Shown: piece by piece, positions 62,694-64,000 of the stretch | How the letters are laid out: every line of letters begins with the position of its first letter | Position numbering within the stretch: position 1 is the stretch's first letter | Assembly: GCF_022230955.1 (NCBI RefSeq) | Contig: NZ_JAKKFI010000001.1 | Coordinates: 1-64,000 of the forward strand | Reading direction: 5' to 3' | Source: Micromonospora cabrerizensis | GTDB lineage: Bacteria > Actinomycetota > Actinomycetes > Mycobacteriales > Micromonosporaceae | Length of the DNA stretch: 64,000 bases | The notes under the pieces: generated by a model | Seen by the model: the letters and a program-made list of their open reading frames with translations, nothing else | Database searches by the model: none | Told to the model about the DNA's origin: nothing | Position numbers and translations under genes: made by a program

Positions 62694-64000
62694 CTACCAG
62701 GCAGGGCCGATCTCGTCGGCGACGATCTGCGCGGACAGGGTCACCATCGGCAACCCGCCGCCGGGGTGGGTGGAGCCGCCCACCAGCCACAACCCGTTGG
62801 CCGGGCCCCGGTTGGCGGGGCGGAGCAGCCCGCCGGCGGTGCCGTAGATCGAGCCACCCGGCGCGCCGGTCGCCGCGTCCAGGTCGGCCGGGGTGCGGAA
62901 CTCGCGGAACAGCAGCCGGTCGCGCACGTCCACGCCGCGCCGCGCCAGCACGTCCAGGATCCGATCGGCGTACGCGTCGGCCAGCCCCGGCCGCCGCCAG
63001 TCGACAGCGCCCGCCGCGGTGCCCTGCCGAGGGGCGTTGACCAGCACGAACCACGCCTCGTGTCCGGCCGGGCGGACCATCGGGTCGTCGGCCACGGTGA
63101 CGAACACCGTCGGGTCGGCCGCCGGCCGGGCCCGTACGCCGCGCCCGGGGTTGCCGAAGACCGCGTCGAACTCCGCGTCGTAGTCGCGCGGGAAGAAGAC
63201 ATTGTGGTGGGCCAGCCCGGTGCTGCCGGAGACCCCGAGCAGCAGCACGAAGCCGGCGAGGCTGCGGTCGGTCAGCCCGGCCAGCCGACGCGGGTGCGGC
63301 AGCAGGTCACGGTAGACGGTGAGGGCGTCCACGTTGGCCACCACCACGTCGGCGGGCACCGGCGCGGTGACACCGGCGAGGCGTACCCCGTGCACCCGGC
63401 CACCGGTGGCGTCGATCCGGGTGACCGTGGCGTCGGTCTGCACGACCACGCCGAGGTCCAGGCAGCGGGTGAGCAGCGCGTCGGCAAGCGTGCCCAGCCC
63501 ACCGCGCAGATACCAGCCACCGAAGGCCAGCTCGGCGTACGGGACCGCGACGAGCGCCGCCGGCGCCCGGCGCGGGTCGGCGCCGGTGTAGGTGGCGTAC
63601 CGGTCCAGCATCATCCGCAGCCGCGGGTCGGACAGGTGCCGGCGGCCCAGGCCACGCAGGGTGCGGCCCGGGGCGATGGCGGCCAGGTCACCGACCCGCC
63701 AGGCCAGCGACGCGAGGTCACGGGGGGAGTCGACGGTACGGCGCAGGATGTCCCGCGAGGAGGCGTTCCACACCCGCGTGGCCCGGCGCCACAGCCGCTG
63801 CCAGTCGGCCGCCGCCCGATCGCCGAAGGCGGCACCGACCCGGGTGGCGAACTCCACCGGGTCGGCGCACGAGTCCAGTGCCGGGCCGTCGCCTCCGAAG
63901 ACGTGCCGGACGATCGGGTCCAGCGGCACCAGGTCCAGGTATTCGTCGAGCTTCGCCCCGGTCGCCTCGAACAGGTCGTGGAAGACCTCGGGCAGGGTGA
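62694..64000 (-). CDS. CrtI-like phytoene desaturase-family oxidoreductase (partial, 5' end missing)
   Basis: The C-terminal about 435 residues of a phytoene-dehydrogenase-like FAD oxidoreductase; the N-terminus (FAD Rossmann motif) lies beyond the window. VFHDLFEATG...YLDLVPLDP, YAELAFGGWYLRGGLGTLADAL, and the C-terminal GGSTHPGGGLPMV are characteristic of CrtI/CrtN-type enzymes. It may act in carotenoid synthesis with the nearby prenyl synthase, but related FAD oxidoreductases have other substrates. Confidence 0.88.
   Translation of the reverse strand, partial: TLPEVFHDLFEATGAKLDEYLDLVPLDPIVRHVFGGDGPALDSCADPVEFATRVGAAFGDRAAADWQRLWRRATRVWNASSRDILRRTVDSPRDLASLAWRVGDLAAIAPGRTLRGLGRRHLSDPRLRMMLDRYATYTGADPRRAPAALVAVPYAELAFGGWYLRGGLGTLADALLTRCLDLGVVVQTDATVTRIDATGGRVHGVRLAGVTAPVPADVVVANVDALTVYRDLLPHPRRLAGLTDRSLAGFVLLLGVSGSTGLAHHNVFFPRDYDAEFDAVFGNPGRGVRARPAADPTVFVTVADDPMVRPAGHEAWFVLVNAPRQGTAAGAVDWRRPGLADAYADRILDVLARRGVDVRDRLLFREFRTPADLDAATGAPGGSIYGTAGGLLRPANRGPANGLWLVGGSTHPGGGLPMVTLSAQIVADEIGPAW

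Overview
High-GC, gene-dense actinobacterial chromosome with many GTG starts. The cytochrome bcc-aa3 genes, a PASTA-domain Ser/Thr kinase, a DUF4397/sortase pair, a Methyltransf_19 gene and the overall gene set point to Micromonosporaceae (Micromonospora-like). This is inference from gene content; there is no rRNA in the window, and I saw no tRNA. From memory, much of the backbone matches the Mycobacterium tuberculosis Rv2172c-Rv2196 block: ctaE-qcrCAB, DnaQ-UvrC fusion, PimB-type mannosyltransferase, fadD15, SRPBCC protein, PlsC, GT87 mannosyltransferase, 3'-5' exoribonuclease, class II DAHP synthase, PknL-type kinase, Rv2175c-like protein, polyprenyl synthase and MetF-like reductase. Lineage-specific genes are interspersed.

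Layout. 0.2-5.5 kb: respiratory chain (CtaG, divergent from ctaE-qcrC-qcrA-qcrB). 5.7-12 kb: secreted DUF4142 protein, RAM-domain protein, sugar nucleotidyltransferase/NUDIX pair, a short RelA/SpoT homologue and a DEDDh-GIY-YIG nuclease fusion. 12-18 kb: NYN-domain protein, Cys4 mini-protein, small repeat ORF plus M48 protease, PimB-like glycosyltransferase, PlsC with its TetR regulator. 18.5-25.4 kb: GGDEF-EAL, methyltransferase, NarL-type two-component pair, acyl-CoA synthetase. 25.6-30.9 kb: a co-directional run of SRPBCC, Cys/Pro-rich protein, glucokinase, EEP phosphatase, flavin monooxygenase and a Ser-less alpha/beta-hydrolase. 30.9-39.2 kb: OtsA, membrane protein, second PlsC, a 1192-residue cyclase/ATPase and a Crp-like regulator. 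39.4-43.1 kb: exoribonuclease, FMN-type stress protein, PPi-type phosphofructokinase, ProC, DUF2203. 43.3-50.9 kb: sortase plus DUF4397 surface protein, GT87 enzyme, F420-type reductase, glutathione peroxidase, chitinase, lipoprotein. 51-64 kb: DAHP synthase, threonine aldolase, endonuclease IV, PASTA kinase with Rv2175c-like protein, prenyl synthase, XRE regulator, MetF, CDP-alcohol transferase, a large membrane protein and a CrtI-like oxidoreductase cut by the window edge.

The most unusual non-coding signal is a set of four unrelated but similarly built palindromic repeat families (arms of about 20-33 nt, GATC at or near the outer ends, short loops). One family has three copies, each with exactly 33-9-33 geometry; another has two copies. 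They occupy intergenic gaps, including three convergent gaps where a terminator would be expected, and one copy lies next to what looks like a truncated acetyltransferase gene.

Coding oddities: a RelA/SpoT protein with intact hydrolase but altered synthetase residues, an alpha/beta-hydrolase with Gly in place of the nucleophilic Ser, a CDP-alcohol phosphotransferase lacking the motif Arg, and a phosphofructokinase with the D104/K124 pyrophosphate signature. Paired palindromic operators sit on the TetR start codon, and a palindrome sits in the chitinase promoter.
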